Part shown: in pieces, positions 42,870 to 51,145 of the stretch
Numbering within the stretch: position 1 is the stretch's first letter
Layout of the letters: each line of letters opens with the position of its first letter
Source: Eubacteriaceae bacterium
GTDB taxonomy: Bacteria > Bacillota > Clostridia > Eubacteriales > Anaerofustaceae
DNA: 53,760 nt
Direction: 5' to 3'
NCBI GenBank assembly: GCA_009782515.1
Contig: WRIY01000005.1
Location: forward strand, 64,812-118,571
The notes under the pieces: model-generated
Database searches by the model: none
Seen by the model: only the letters and a program-made list of their open reading frames with translations
Told to the model about the DNA's origin: nothing
Program-made: the position numbers and the translations under genes

Positions 42870-43549
42870 TATACTGCCTCCTCCAATAAAAGGCCATCCA
42901 GGATGTTCACAACCCTGCTCGCTTGCCTTGCGTTGTTAAGGTCATGCGTAATCATAATTATCGTATGGCCCTCCTCATTGAGCTCCTTGAACAAGCCGAG
43001 CACAGCCTTTCCGTTTGCCTGGTCAAGAGCCCCTGTGGGCTCATCAGCAAGCAGCAGAGTTGGCTGGGTAACGATTGCCCTTGCAATGGCAACCCTTTGC
43101 TGCTGGCCACCTGATAATTGGTTGGGGTAATGGTAGAGCTTGTCTTCAAGGCCTACGCGCTCAAGCATTGCCTCAGCGCGCTTCGAGCGCTCTCTTGCAG
43201 GAACCCCTGCATATACTAAAGGAAGCTCGACGTTGCGCATAGCATTAACTCTTGGCAGAAGCTGAAATGATTGAAATATAAAGCCGACTTCCCTGCTTCG
43301 AATTTCAGCCAGCTGCTTCGGGCTTAGATCCGCTATCGCCCTGCCTCTTAAAATGTACTCTCCGCTTGTTGGCACATCAAGGCACCCGATAATATTCATT
43401 AAAGTTGACTTGCCGCTGCCTGATGGGCCCAGGATAGAAATAAATTCCCCTGACTGTATATCCAAGCTTATGCCTTTAAGAACAGTCTGCAGCTCATCGC
43501 CCATTTGATACTGCTTAACAATGTCACGCATGCGGAAGAACTCGCTCAT
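42869..43549 (-). CDS. MacB/LolD-type ABC ATPase
   Basis: A 226-residue ATPase of the MacB/LolD/FtsE subgroup. Walker [10 protein letters not shown], signature [15 protein letters not shown], Walker [13 protein letters not shown] and the switch histidine in MITHDLNNA are intact. The subgroup marker [12 protein letters not shown] is present. In this lineage the ATPase and permease are separate proteins, unlike the fused E. coli MacB. It starts five bases after the adaptor stop and is coupled to the permease. Confidence 0.94.
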   Translation of the reverse strand: MSEFFRMRDIVKQYQMGDELQTVLKGISLDIQSGEFISILGPSGSGKSTLMNIIGCLDVPTSGEYILRGRAIADLSPKQLAEIRSREVGFIFQSFQLLPRVNAMRNVELPLVYAGVPARERSKRAEAMLERVGLEDKLYHYPNQLSGGQQQRVAIARAIVTQPTLLLADEPTGALDQANGKAVLGLFKELNEEGHTIIMITHDLNNARQASRVVNILDGLLLEEAV

Positions 43550-43554
43550 CGCGC

Positions 43555-44415
43555 CTATTCCCCCCCTCTGACTGTGACTCCAGGGCCAAATTGGGGCATT
43601 GCAGGCCCTTTGCGATCCAAGAGGACAGTGTCGCCGATTTTGAGCCCTTCAACAATTTCTATGCTCAGCCCGTCATTTACGCCTACTTTAACAGGAACTT
43701 CTTTTGTCTCCCCTGTTTCCGTCTGTATAAGCACATACGGCTCATTACTAGAGTTAAACCTTATTGCATCCATTGAAAGCGTAGGGACGTTCTCAGCATA
43801 TGCGTTTAGAACTTTTACATCCACTTGCATGCCTGCCAAAATGCCTTCATTGCCGCCAAGGCCAAGCTCAGCTTTATAATAAGAGACATTGCCTTCCTGA
43901 ACAGCCTGTTTTTCAAGCCTTGTAATTTCTGTTTCATATGAAAGGCCGAGGGCGTTAATGTTGGCTTCCACAGTTTTGCCGACAGAAACTGCTGACACAT
44001 CGAATTCATCTACTTTAATCTCAATCACCATATTCTCATAGTCAACAATGTCTACGAGTGGCGCGCCCATTTTTACCTGGTCGTCTTCATCAACATATAT
44101 CCTGTCAATAGTGCCATTGATGCCGGATCGCATAGTTCTGTCTGAGGTGCGCACAACTCTGTCATCCTGTTCAACGCGCTGGCCTTCCTTTACGAATAGT
44201 TCGCGTATTGTTACATCCACATTCGCAGTGATGGCCTGTGACTTTTGCACCTTCACCCGCCCGCTAAAGCTATAGTAGCTTGAGATCGTTTTTAGGGCTA
44301 CCGTTTCATGCTCGTATGCTTGTGGCTGGCTTCTGTTAAGCATGATGTAAGCCCCTCCTGCAAGCAAAGCTGCCAATAATACAAGCCATATCCAAATTCT
44401 TCTCTTTTTCTTCAT
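43555..44415 (-). CDS. MacA/HlyD-type efflux adaptor
   Basis: A 286-residue membrane-fusion-type protein. One N-terminal TM helix (WIWLVLLAALLAGGAYIML) after a Lys/Arg-rich start anchors it. Lipoyl/barrel-sandwich halves surround GRVKVQKSQAITANVDVTI and MRSGINGTIDRIYVDEDDQV; a beta-barrel and membrane-proximal domain follow. The coiled-coil hairpin found in Gram-negative MacA is essentially absent, as expected without an outer membrane to span. The ATG at 44415 has AGGGG upstream. First gene of the three-gene operon; the region 44416-44578 holds no gene. Confidence 0.9.
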   Translation of the reverse strand: MKKKRRIWIWLVLLAALLAGGAYIMLNRSQPQAYEHETVALKTISSYYSFSGRVKVQKSQAITANVDVTIRELFVKEGQRVEQDDRVVRTSDRTMRSGINGTIDRIYVDEDDQVKMGAPLVDIVDYENMVIEIKVDEFDVSAVSVGKTVEANINALGLSYETEITRLEKQAVQEGNVSYYKAELGLGGNEGILAGMQVDVKVLNAYAENVPTLSMDAIRFNSSNEPYVLIQTETGETKEVPVKVGVNDGLSIEIVEGLKIGDTVLLDRKGPAMPQFGPGVTVRGGE

Positions 44416-44578
44416 AAATTTTCCCCTTTGCAGATTTATATCTATCTTTAATTATTCCAATTCAGATAGCTGTTTGCGCCATTTCAGGCGCAGCAGCCAG
44501 GCAAGTAATAATATAGCATGAATCCATAAACATAAGGTAAACAGAACCACAACATACGCAACTTTTAGCCGGAAATGC

Positions 44579-44609
44579 GCTGCAGGCTGCATAAAATGCA
44601 GCCCGCAGC
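44579..44609 (-). terminator. Strong hairpin after the DUF169 gene
   Basis: GCTGC-A-GGCTGCAT and ATGCAGCC-C-GCAGC form a 13-bp stem with one mismatch and a three-base loop, starting 11 bases after the DUF169 stop. The T tract is poor, so it may be a weak terminator or an mRNA end-protecting hairpin. Confidence 0.5.
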
Positions 44610-44619
44610 CACTTAAAGC

Positions 44620-45336
44620 CTATATGGTTTCTTTCAGCCTCTTCCATGCGGCAGCTATCAAAAAGCTCTCGCCTGCGTCCTCCAGCATGTTGGCGAATGC
44701 CTCTCCCGAAACAGTAAAGAAGAAGGTGCCGCTATCAAAATTCTGCCTGACAGATACATCAGTATTGCCTATTACCGCTTTAGGCGCATCTTTCTTTTGC
44801 TCTGCAAATGCCATTTGGAAAACAGAGGAGCATGCTGAGCCTGAAAGCATAACAGCATTGTCATTGCCCGGCAAACGGTAGCCATATAACAGGGTAAGCG
44901 CAGACAGCTGGGTTGGATTGGCGCATATTGTAACCAGATCAGGCGAGTCGCCTTCTTCGTATGGCTTTATCTGTATATACTTATAGCCTTCCATCGTGCT
45001 TTTAGGAATGTCTTCAGAGCCTTGCTCTGCCAGTTCCGGCGTTTTCTTAAGCCTCATGCCAGCAGGGAAGCCCTCCCCTGCCCCATATGACACAAAGCTG
45101 CCATATCCGCCGGGCACCTGCATTGGCCCATCGCTGAACCCGAAGCCTATCTTGCCTCCGAAGCATTTAATATCTTCTTCGGACAGGCATATTTGCTCGC
45201 CTTCCATTGCATGCTTCAAGGAACGAAAAGCGCACCCTTCTTTGTAGGGTGCATTCGGCTCAGCTTCATGTATTCGAGTGATTGACATTGCTTTGCCTTC
45301 AATGCCTAGCTCTTGGGCGAATTCATTAAAGTTCAT
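44620..45336 (-). CDS. DUF169-family protein
   Basis: A 238-residue protein of the DUF169 family, found mainly in anaerobic bacteria and archaea and of unknown function. Recognisable parts are the N-terminal NFNEFAQELGIEGKAMSITR, the Cys-containing region KEGCAFRSLKHAMEGEQICL, GFGFSDGP, and the C-terminal IVGNT-like strand (AVIGNTDVSVRQNF) leading to FTVSGEAFANMLE. There is no signal peptide or TM segment, so it is likely cytosolic. AGAGGT lies upstream of ATG 45336. It is divergent from the peptide ABC operon and has no obvious operon partner. Several cysteines could bind a metal or cofactor, but no known motif is seen. Confidence 0.85.
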   Translation of the reverse strand: MNFNEFAQELGIEGKAMSITRIHEAEPNAPYKEGCAFRSLKHAMEGEQICLSEEDIKCFGGKIGFGFSDGPMQVPGGYGSFVSYGAGEGFPAGMRLKKTPELAEQGSEDIPKSTMEGYKYIQIKPYEEGDSPDLVTICANPTQLSALTLLYGYRLPGNDNAVMLSGSACSSVFQMAFAEQKKDAPKAVIGNTDVSVRQNFDSGTFFFTVSGEAFANMLEDAGESFLIAAAWKRLKETI

Positions 45337-45622
45337 ATCGCTGCTACCTCTTTTGCTTTGTATAGTAATTCAATTCTAATATAGCTATCCATTATTTTCA
45401 ATGCAGCTCAGGATAGCTATTCCATATATATACAGTTATTTAAAAAACCCTTAGAATCTTGCGCCTTGCTTTCCGGCCGGCAAGGCCTGCCATGCCAGAT
45501 GCGCTCAACGCGATTTAAATATCCTGCGCTCCAGCGTCTTTATTTGTTCCTAGGCAGATCAAATTTCGGGGTAAATGCAAATATCAATTTATGCTAAGCT
45601 GGATAATATTTGGCGCTTATTA

Positions 45623-45628
45623 TATAAT
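45623..45628 (+). promoter_or_regulatory. -10 box of the peptide ABC operon
   Basis: TATAAT about 47 bases before the first permease gene. The surroundings are AT-rich. The -35 region is unclear. The rest of the divergent gap (45337-45622) shows no gene. Confidence 0.4.
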
Positions 45629-45674
45629 ATTGTATAGAATTATCTATATTTGATCTATAAGGGCAACTGATAGC

Positions 45675-46601
45675 ATGCTTAAGTATCTGCTGAAACGGAT
45701 CATATTAATGATAGCAACAATCGCAGCTATAGCTGTGCTTGTGTTCTTTACAGTAAGGCTGTCGCCATCTGATCCTATTGCTTCAATCACTAAAGGCAAA
45801 ACGGTGTCTGCTGACACAAGGCAGGCGCTTATAGAGCAATTCCACCTTGACAAAAGCCTCAGCGAGCAGTTCATAATATGGCTTAACGGTATGTTTCATG
45901 GCGACTTGGGCGAAAGCTACCAATACCGCCAAAGCGTTTCGTTTCTTATAAAGCAGCGGGTATCTACAACGCTTGGGCTTGCAGCGCTTGCGACATCGAT
46001 AGCCTTTGCGCTGTCAATCCCCATTGGAATCATATCTGCTGTGATGCAAGACAGCTTTATTGACAAAGCCCTGTCAGTCTTTGCTTTGGTGTTTGTCGCA
46101 TCGCCAACGTACCTTATAGCCATTGCATTTATGTATATCTTTGCCCTCAAGCTTAAAATGTTTCCTTCGATCGGCACCGGCACCTTCAGGCATCTTGTTT
46201 TGCCAGCCAGCGCAATGGCGCTTAACATGGTTGCGCTGAGTGCCAGGATTACAAGGCAGTCAATGATAGATGAGCTTCAGAGCGCCTATATGCTCACAGC
46301 TAATGCAAAGGGCCTTTCAAAGGCAAGGGCTGTGCTGGTGCATGCCCTTCGCAATGCCCTTATTCCTGTCATAACTATTGCATCCCTTCAGATGGGGGGA
46401 ATGCTGATCGGCGCTGTGCTTGTAGAGACAGTCTTTGCTATGGGGGGCCTTGGCGATCTGTTGATATCCTCAATACGAAGCTCAGACTACCCCGTTGTGC
46501 AAGCGATAACTATGCTGATGGTAGCGATATTTATGCTTTTGAGCCTTCTAGTTGATATTTTATATGCTGTCATTGATCCAAGGGTGAGAAACACAGCATA
46601 A
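45675..46601 (+). CDS. DppB/OppB-type peptide ABC permease
   Basis: A 308-residue permease of the dipeptide/oligopeptide/nickel family. It has six TM helices; the first is at the N-terminus (IILMIATIAAIAVLVFFTV). Family motifs: VRLSPSDPI after TM1, LDKSLSEQFIIWLNGMFHGDLGESY in the extracellular loop (region of residues ~55-80), and the EAA-like coupling loop YMLTANAKGLSKARAVLVHA-L-R-N-A-L. The ending IDPRVRN is typical. It pairs with the next gene (11 bases away). The ribosome binding site of ATG 45675 is weak. First gene of a five-gene transporter operon. Confidence 0.92.
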   Translation: MLKYLLKRIILMIATIAAIAVLVFFTVRLSPSDPIASITKGKTVSADTRQALIEQFHLDKSLSEQFIIWLNGMFHGDLGESYQYRQSVSFLIKQRVSTTLGLAALATSIAFALSIPIGIISAVMQDSFIDKALSVFALVFVASPTYLIAIAFMYIFALKLKMFPSIGTGTFRHLVLPASAMALNMVALSARITRQSMIDELQSAYMLTANAKGLSKARAVLVHALRNALIPVITIASLQMGGMLIGAVLVETVFAMGGLGDLLISSIRSSDYPVVQAITMLMVAIFMLLSLLVDILYAVIDPRVRNTA

Positions 46602-46612
46602 AGTGGTGAGCC

Positions 46613-47524
46613 ATGTTTACATTGCTGTTGCGCCAATATAATGCATCTGGCCGAAAAAAAAGGCGAAAGCCCATTTCTGCATCATTTATTGTGAGCCTTT
46701 CTATATTTCTGGCTATAGCTCTGGCCAGCGCATTTGCCCCGATATTTGCTACGCATGACCCCAATAAAAACGAGCTCGCTTCAAGCCTTGCAATGCCTTC
46801 GGCATTGCATTGGCTCGGCTGCGATCAGAATGGCAGGGATATTTACTCCAGGCTTCTGTATGGGGGAAGGACAGCTTTGCTTGGAGCTATTGGCGTTGTC
46901 GGCATATCAATTGCTCTGGGAATTCCCTTAGGGCTTTTATGCGGGTTTTATGGCGGGCTGCTTGATCGAATAGCGATGAGCGTTTGCGATATAATCTTGG
47001 CCTTCCCTACTCTGTTGCTGGCCCTAATCTTCGTTGCCGCCTTCGGGCGGGGACTTAATATATCGATAATTGCCCTTGGGATTGTTTATGTGCCAATGCT
47101 GGCCAGGCTCAGCCGTTCTCTTGCGATTGTTGAAAAGAACAAGCCCTATGTGCAAGCATGCATCGCTTTGGGCTATTCCCCGGCCAGGATCATATTCAAG
47201 CACATTCTTATGAACTGTATATCAACTATTTCTGTTCAGCTTTCAATGGATATTGGCTATGCAATACTGGATTTAAGCGCATTGTCCTTTTTGGGGCTGG
47301 GCGTGCTTGATCCGACAGCAGACTGGGGCGCAATGCTAAGCCAGGGAAGGCTGTATATAATGCAAAATCCAATGCTTTCGCTGGCCCCTGGTGCAGCAAT
47401 AGTCCTCATTACAGTATCAATAAACATCTTTTCTGACTGCTTAAGGCAGTACCTTGACAGCTCGCAGGCAAAGCTGCCGTCGTTTGAAAAGTTCGACAGG
47501 CAGGAAAGGCATAAGCATGGGTGA
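46613..47524 (+). CDS. DppC/OppC-type peptide ABC permease
   Basis: A 303-residue partner permease with an N-terminal OppC_N TM helix (SIFLAIALASAFAPIFA) and five more. Hallmarks: HWLGCDQNGRDIYSRLLYGGR, the EAA loop YVQACIALGYSPARIIFKHI and the C-terminal LSALSFLGLGVLDPTADWG. The start ATG 46613 has GTGGTGAG upstream. The last residues are overlapped by the start of the DppD-type ATPase gene (ATG 47517), which indicates tight coupling. Confidence 0.92.
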   Translation: MFTLLLRQYNASGRKKRRKPISASFIVSLSIFLAIALASAFAPIFATHDPNKNELASSLAMPSALHWLGCDQNGRDIYSRLLYGGRTALLGAIGVVGISIALGIPLGLLCGFYGGLLDRIAMSVCDIILAFPTLLLALIFVAAFGRGLNISIIALGIVYVPMLARLSRSLAIVEKNKPYVQACIALGYSPARIIFKHILMNCISTISVQLSMDIGYAILDLSALSFLGLGVLDPTADWGAMLSQGRLYIMQNPMLSLAPGAAIVLITVSINIFSDCLRQYLDSSQAKLPSFEKFDRQERHKHG

Positions 47525-48485
47525 TTTATTAGACATCAGAAACTTGGCAGTAGACTTTATGGCCCATGAAGGGATAATGTATGCTCTTTGCGGTGTTGAC
47601 TTAACGATTGGCAAAGGCGAAATACACGGCCTGGTTGGCGAGTCCAGTTGCGGCAAGTCTACTGCAGCCAAGGCTATCCTGGGCCTTCACAACAAAAAGA
47701 GAACCCGAATAAAAGGGGAAATACTTTTTGAGGGCAGCGACATTTTGGCGATGCCGCCAAGAGAAGTGGCAAAGCTGCGGGGATCAGCCATTTCTATCAT
47801 ATTTCAGGATCCGATGGCCTCTCTCAATCCGCTTATGGGCATAGGAAGCCAGATCGCCGAAATGTACAGGCTGCACGAAAACGCCTCGAAGAGGCTGGCT
47901 CGGGAAAAAGCTGCAGCGATGCTCGAAAAGGTTGGGCTAACTCCATCTGAATTGCGCTACAAGCAGTACCCTTTCGAGCTTTCTGGCGGCATGCAGCAAA
48001 GGGCAATGATTGCAATGGCAATATCATGCTCTCCAAAGCTTCTGATAGCAGACGAGCCAACTACTGCGCTTGATGCCACGATTCAAGCGCAGATTTTAGA
48101 GCTTGTGAAGAGTGTGTCCGATGAAATGGGCATGAGCGTTCTTCTGATAACGCATAACTTTGGCATCATTGCTGAGCTTTGCAAAAGAGTCTCAGTTATG
48201 TACGCAGGAAGGGTGGTAGAAACAGGCGATACACAAGAGCTTTTGGCAAGCCCTAAGCATCCCTACACTATCGATTTGATAGCTTCAATACCAAGACTTG
48301 AAAACAGCAGCGAAAAGCTCACTTCCATAGCAGGAAGCCCAAAAGCCCTATATGAGCCTCCAGTAGGCTGCCAGTACTACAGCAGGTGCTCGCGAAGGCT
48401 TGATATATGCGAAAAGCAGTACCCTGAAACCCGCGATGTGGGAGCCGGGCATAAGGCAGCATGCCACTGGAGCCACAGCGCATGA
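47517..48485 (+). CDS. DppD/OppD-type peptide ABC ATPase
   Basis: A 322-residue ATPase. Walker A GESSCGKST, signature LSGGMQQRAMIAMAI, Walker B LLIADEPTTALD, and the oligo_HPY C-terminal extension with the Cys motif C-x(n)-C (GCQYYSRCSRRLDICEKQYP) that in relatives binds a [4Fe-4S] cluster. The start ATG 47517 lies inside the permease end with GGAAAGG upstream; a longer frame from 47454 is less likely. Its stop overlaps the start of the DppF-type gene (ATGA). Confidence 0.93.
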   Translation: MGDLLDIRNLAVDFMAHEGIMYALCGVDLTIGKGEIHGLVGESSCGKSTAAKAILGLHNKKRTRIKGEILFEGSDILAMPPREVAKLRGSAISIIFQDPMASLNPLMGIGSQIAEMYRLHENASKRLAREKAAAMLEKVGLTPSELRYKQYPFELSGGMQQRAMIAMAISCSPKLLIADEPTTALDATIQAQILELVKSVSDEMGMSVLLITHNFGIIAELCKRVSVMYAGRVVETGDTQELLASPKHPYTIDLIASIPRLENSSEKLTSIAGSPKALYEPPVGCQYYSRCSRRLDICEKQYPETRDVGAGHKAACHWSHSA

Positions 48486-49459
48486 TCGCCCTGGTGAGCG
48501 CTCAAATGCTTGGAAAGGCATACCGCATTCCATCAAGAAAGCTCGGGGAGGGAGCGAAGCTGCTTCATGCTGTGAGCGATGTTAGCCTGTCTATCCAGAG
48601 AGGGAGCATATTTGGCATCGTTGGAGAGTCAGGCAGCGGCAAGTCAACGCTTGGAAGGCTGTTAATACGCCTTGAGAAGCCAACAAGCGGGCAGCTGTAT
48701 TTCGCCGGAGAGGATGTAACGGCAATACCAAGGCAAAGGCTAAGCTCCCAAATGCAGATGATATTTCAAAACCCATATGGATCATTTAACCCGAAGCAAA
48801 AAATCCAAAATGCATTAATGGAAGTAGCCAAGGTTCATAAAATCCCCAAAGCAAAAGCAATGGATCTCGCTGCAACACTGATTGAAGAAGCCAGGCTGCC
48901 TGAGAGCTGCACTCAAAGGCTTCCATCTGAGCTTTCCGGGGGGCAGCTGCAGCGGCTGGCCATTGTGCGGGCGCTTATGCTGAATCCTGAGTTTTTGGTT
49001 GCTGACGAGCCTGTCTCATCGCTGGATGTATCCGTGCAAGCTCAGATACTTAACTTGCTGCTGGAGCTTAAGCACTCACATAGCCTAAGCGTGCTGTTTA
49101 TATCCCATGAAATGCCTGTTGTTAAAGCTGTATGCGATGAGGCTGCTGTAATGTATCTTGGATCAATCGTGGAAATGGCGAGCACATCGGAGCTTTTTTC
49201 ACACCCTTCCCACCCTTATACCAAAGCGCTCTTGTCTGCTGTGCCGTCGCTAGACCCGAAAATAAAAAAGGAAAGGATTATTCTAAAAGGCGATATGCCT
49301 TCGCCATTAGGCATACCGCAAGGGTGCCCGTTTGCCCCCAGGTGCCCGCAAGCATTTAGCCTCTGCAAGACGCACAAGCCTGTCCTGACAGAGGCTGCAC
49401 CAAACCACATGGCTTCCTGCCATTTGGTTAGCACTGACAAGGAGGTAAGCAAAACATGA
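48482..49459 (+). CDS. DppF/OppF-type peptide ABC ATPase
   Basis: A 325-residue ATPase. Walker A GESGSGKST, signature LSGGQLQRLAIVRAL, Walker B FLVADEPVSSLDVS, switch histidine in FISHEMPVV, and the oligo_HPY tail with a Cys cluster (GCPFAPRCPQAFSLCKTHKP). The start ATG 48482 is chosen because of the ATGA overlap with the upstream stop; a frame from 48461 is possible. It forms the ATPase heterodimer with the DppD-type subunit. Its stop overlaps the binding-protein start. Confidence 0.93.
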   Translation: MIALVSAQMLGKAYRIPSRKLGEGAKLLHAVSDVSLSIQRGSIFGIVGESGSGKSTLGRLLIRLEKPTSGQLYFAGEDVTAIPRQRLSSQMQMIFQNPYGSFNPKQKIQNALMEVAKVHKIPKAKAMDLAATLIEEARLPESCTQRLPSELSGGQLQRLAIVRALMLNPEFLVADEPVSSLDVSVQAQILNLLLELKHSHSLSVLFISHEMPVVKAVCDEAAVMYLGSIVEMASTSELFSHPSHPYTKALLSAVPSLDPKIKKERIILKGDMPSPLGIPQGCPFAPRCPQAFSLCKTHKPVLTEAAPNHMASCHLVSTDKEVSKT

Positions 49460-51057
49460 AAAAGAGACTGCCAAGAGCCCTGGCAGCTATTTTGGCGCTC
49501 ATGCTGGCATCATGCACAGCTACATCGGCGCCAACGCAAGACAGTGATATAAAGACTCTAAGAATCGGCATTGACTCAGACATATTAAAGCTTGATCCGG
49601 CTTACGCTTATGACTTTACAACAAATCCGGTAATTAACCAGATCACCCAAGGGCTGTTGTTCTTTGATCCAAACAACCAGCTTTCGCCCCATCTGGCCAG
49701 TTCATGGAGCACACAAGACAATATAGAATTTATATTTCAGATTCGCGATGATGTTGTGTTCTCAGATGGCGCGCCAATGCAAATGGAGGATGTCGCCTAT
49801 TCGCTTAACAGGCACCTTGATCCAAATGTCGCCTCCCTTTTAGCCGGCAACTTTGCCAGAGTGGAATCAATAGAGCAGACAGGCGAATGGGAGCTTACTA
49901 TAAGGCTTAGCGATGCCGATGCGACATTCGCCAACGTTCTGGGCGGCACAACCGGGCATATTGTGCAGAAAGCTTTCTGCGAAGAGGCCGGCTCAAACTT
50001 TGGCTCCTCAGCAGGGGGCCTTATTGGAACTGGCCCATATAAATATTCAAGCGGCGGATGGCTCACAGGAACTTCAGTTGTTTTGGAGAGGAATGAAAAC
50101 TACTGGAATGAGGCTGATGCAGGATATTACGACGTTCTCGAATTCCTTGTCATAAAAGAAGAGGCTACGCGTGTTAATGCCCTGGCAAACGGCGATGTTG
50201 ATGTGCTTACTATGCCGCCTGCATCCCTGCTTGAAGGCATGTATGCTGATTCCAGCATCACAATGCTTGAGAGCCCCAGCTACGGCCTTGTATTCATGGC
50301 GTTCAACCACGCGAAAGAGCCTTTCGACAATCCGTTGGTGCATAAAGCTATTGCGCATGGCATCGACTTTGCAACAATTGCATCAACGCTTGTCAAGCGC
50401 GCAGGAAGCGCTCCAACATCACTGCCGTTCTCGCTTGACATGGCTGCAAGCGAACCGGCCCGCTGGGCTGAGTATTTGGCAAATGCGCCGGTATATAGCT
50501 ATAACCCGGAAAAGGCCAAGGAATTGCTCTCAGAAGCAGGGTATGAAAGCGGCCTTGAAATATCCCTTATGACTAACGAAGACGGGCTTCGCAACTCTAT
50601 TTGCCTTGCCATACAGGAACAGCTTGATGCCATTGGCGTAAAGGTAAATATTAATAGGGTTTCAGGCGATGAGCATACTTCCTACCAATTTGGCGAGATA
50701 CTCGACTCGGACGGCTTAAGGGCATATGACATTTTAATGGCCGGCTGGTCTGGAGACTATCCTGACATTAGCTCAACATTGCAGCCTTTGTACCTGGGAG
50801 GCCAGACTGCAAACGCTGCAGCCTATAGCAATGCTGCACTCAATGAGCTTATTGAAGAGCAGCTAAGGGCAGTAGATCCCAGCCAGCGCAATACTGTTCT
50901 TATGCAGGCTATTGATATAATTACTGAAGAAATGCCATACCTTGTTGTGTTCTACCCGACAAGATCATATGCTGTATCTAATAAAGTCACAGGAATAGGC
51001 ACAACGGCCAACTGGTTCGCCAATGTGCACTTCCAGGATGCACGCCCTGCCAAGTAA
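49456..51057 (+). CDS. Family 5 extracellular peptide-binding lipoprotein
   Basis: A 533-residue solute-binding protein (SBP_bac_5, DppA/OppA class). The signal peptide starts MKKRLPRALAAILALML and ends in the lipobox LASC, lipidated Cys20. The family core is seen in LKLDPAYAYDFTTNPVINQI, ITQGLLFFDPNN, DVVFSDGAPMQMEDVAYSL and LLSEAGYESGLEI. AAGGAGGTAAG precedes ATG 49456, which overlaps the ATPase stop. Unusually for such operons, the binding protein comes last among the transport genes and has the strongest ribosome binding site. The ligand may be a peptide, amide or other small compound; the downstream amidohydrolase may act on it after uptake. Confidence 0.93.
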   Translation: MKKRLPRALAAILALMLASCTATSAPTQDSDIKTLRIGIDSDILKLDPAYAYDFTTNPVINQITQGLLFFDPNNQLSPHLASSWSTQDNIEFIFQIRDDVVFSDGAPMQMEDVAYSLNRHLDPNVASLLAGNFARVESIEQTGEWELTIRLSDADATFANVLGGTTGHIVQKAFCEEAGSNFGSSAGGLIGTGPYKYSSGGWLTGTSVVLERNENYWNEADAGYYDVLEFLVIKEEATRVNALANGDVDVLTMPPASLLEGMYADSSITMLESPSYGLVFMAFNHAKEPFDNPLVHKAIAHGIDFATIASTLVKRAGSAPTSLPFSLDMAASEPARWAEYLANAPVYSYNPEKAKELLSEAGYESGLEISLMTNEDGLRNSICLAIQEQLDAIGVKVNINRVSGDEHTSYQFGEILDSDGLRAYDILMAGWSGDYPDISSTLQPLYLGGQTANAAAYSNAALNELIEEQLRAVDPSQRNTVLMQAIDIITEEMPYLVVFYPTRSYAVSNKVTGIGTTANWFANVHFQDARPAK

Positions 51058-51077
51058 GCTTGCGATTTTTTCAAAGC

Positions 51078-51114
51078 AGGGCAATGGGTGCATAGTTTAA
51101 ACGCCCATTGCCCT
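51078..51114 (+). other. Long hairpin between the binding-protein and amidohydrolase genes
   Basis: AGGGCAATGGG (51078-51088) pairs perfectly with CCCATTGCCCT (51104-51114) around a 15-base loop. No T tract follows. It is probably a 3'-end-protecting or partially terminating element that sets the level of the amidohydrolase relative to the transporter. Confidence 0.55.
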
Positions 51115-51145
51115 ATATCTGATGCACGATAAAAAAGAGGTATGC

